Shown: piece after piece, positions 63,250-64,000 of the stretch
How positions within the stretch are numbered: position 1 is the first letter of the stretch
Layout: every line of letters begins with the position of its first letter
Assembly (NCBI GenBank): GCA_047967505.1
Contig: CM106538.1
From: Dipteris shenzhenensis
Lineage: Eukaryota; Polypodiophyta; Polypodiopsida; Gleicheniales
Length of the DNA: 64,000 nt
Direction: 5' to 3' (one strand)
Notes under the pieces: model-generated
What the model saw: the letters and a program-made list of their open reading frames with translations, nothing else
The model's database searches: none
Told to the model about the DNA's origin: nothing
Position numbers and translations under genes: made by a program

Positions 63250-64000
63250 TTCTGAGTTTATGGAGAAGTTAGGGACCAAAGAGTTCACATTCTTTTTGAC
63301 GCGGGCAGCTCTCACAACTTTGTTAATTACAAACTTGTGCAGAAGATGGGGCTGTCCACGATACTTAGCGATCACACTTATGAGGTGCAGCTTCCAGCTG
63401 GGAAGCAGTTTTGGGATCGCAAGATTGAAGCGCTTTCTATCCGAATTCAAGAATACACAGCGGCTCGTACGTGCTATGTCATGCACTTGGAGCATGTGGA
63501 CTTGTTAATCGGAATAGAGTGGTTTAAAACCCACGATATTCGGATTGGATGGAAGGAACATACACTTTCTTTTTTGAATAAGGACACCCAATTTTGTATT
63601 CAGTGTGATAATATTCCCTCTTCTCAGGGACCTATTGTATCTGCGATGCAGCTTCGGAATATATTAAACACTTCTCATTATGATGTCTATCACTGTGTTT
63701 TGATTCCGCTTTCTTCATTTGTTGTCTCTGTTAATAACAAGAATGATTTAAGTGTGGTTGAACACCGTGAATTGAGAATGTTGTAGATGATTTCATGGAT
63801 ACATTCCCTGCTCAACTACCGGAAGGTTTACCTCCAGAACGGGCAGTAGACCATTGCATAGATTTAGTACCTAGGGCTCAACCTATTAGTGTTCCACCTT
63901 ATAGGATGAGCCAGCTTGAGGAGGATGAGTTAGCTTCACAGCTACAAGATTATTTGAATATGGGCTATATTCGCCCAAGTAAATCACCTTGGGGAGCACC
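63250..64000 (+). pseudogene. Element G protease and start of reverse transcriptase
   Basis: 63288-63330 encodes HILFDAGSSHNFVNY, the retropepsin active site (Asp-Ala-Gly), continuing through LIGIEWFKTHDI to a stop at 63784. A frameshift leads into the protease-RT linker and the RT N terminus (LPPERAVDHCIDLVP, VPPYRMSQ, RPSKSPWGAP) at the window edge. Polymerase motifs lie beyond the window, so activity cannot be judged. Confidence 0.88.

Larger units (their letters stand above)
59794..64000 (+). mobile_element. Element G: Ty3/gypsy retrotransposon, runs off the right edge
   Basis: A plus-strand element: 5' LTR from about 59794 to 61245 (interrupted by a solo LTR), primer site for initiator tRNA-Met at 61248, a leader of about 0.9 kb, gag with zinc knuckle, protease, and the first third of reverse transcriptase at the window end. 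The 3' half and the second LTR lie outside. The left boundary is inferred from the point where reverse transcriptase sequence of the host fragment stops and a TG occurs; it could be off by several bases. Confidence 0.8.

Noticed and set aside
1-64000. CRISPR array, bacterial operon, prophage or organellar DNA
   Set aside because: No direct-repeat/spacer pattern, no ribosome-binding-site-led gene strings; spliced plant genes and LTR elements show nuclear DNA.

Overview
The window is nuclear DNA of a land plant with a large, repeat-rich genome. Two intact, spliced plant housekeeping genes sit in a mass of LTR retrotransposons and LINE fragments. One of them has three introns of 5.3, 9.2 and 15.1 kb, all loaded with transposons. 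Introns of that size, with chromodomain Ty3/gypsy elements, suggest a gymnosperm or another giant-genome seed plant; that is inference, since no taxon marker is visible. There are no bacterial features, rRNA genes, tRNA genes or CRISPR arrays that I can see.

Layout. 1-3200: no gene seen. 3205-4875: a block of diverged direct repeats leading into the first gene. 4891-6199 (+): a complete three-exon 3-ketoacyl-CoA reductase (KCR, 325 aa) of very-long-chain fatty acid elongation. 6.4-14.7 kb: gene-free, with local tandem duplications, microsatellites and a LINE 3' fragment. 14717-45944 (-): the complete catalytic subunit of protein phosphatase 4 (PP4C, called PPX in Arabidopsis; 304 aa), eight exons over 31.2 kb, all splice sites GT-AG. 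The two genes are convergent.

Transposons inside PP4C. Intron 7 holds a young, structurally complete Ty3/gypsy chromovirus (element A, 15937-21955) with a CATAC target duplication and LTRs differing at 4 of 449 positions, but its reverse transcriptase and RNase H are deleted. Intron 2 holds a LINE endonuclease fragment, a copia gag interrupted by a second gypsy element (element C, 29495-35728, CCTTT target duplication, reverse transcriptase also deleted), a copia reverse transcriptase and a LINE reverse transcriptase. Intron 1 holds a LINE 3' end with a poly(A) run and a gypsy gag/RT remnant.

46.1-64.0 kb has no recognised host gene. It contains gypsy and copia fragments, an almost full-length but stop-ridden gypsy element (element E, 47706-54347) whose two LTRs differ by a 59-bp inversion, a stretch of unassigned sequence with one possible exon (58226-58528), and a further gypsy element (element G, from 59794 to beyond the right edge). 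Element G is inserted in a relative of its own family, and its 5' LTR is split by a 917-bp solo LTR with a CTGGT target duplication.

Two themes recur. Two gypsy elements kept gag, integrase and chromodomain but lost reverse transcriptase. And two-copy tandem duplications of about 40-335 bp occur throughout, in intergenic DNA, introns, a 3' UTR, LTRs and retrotransposon coding regions.
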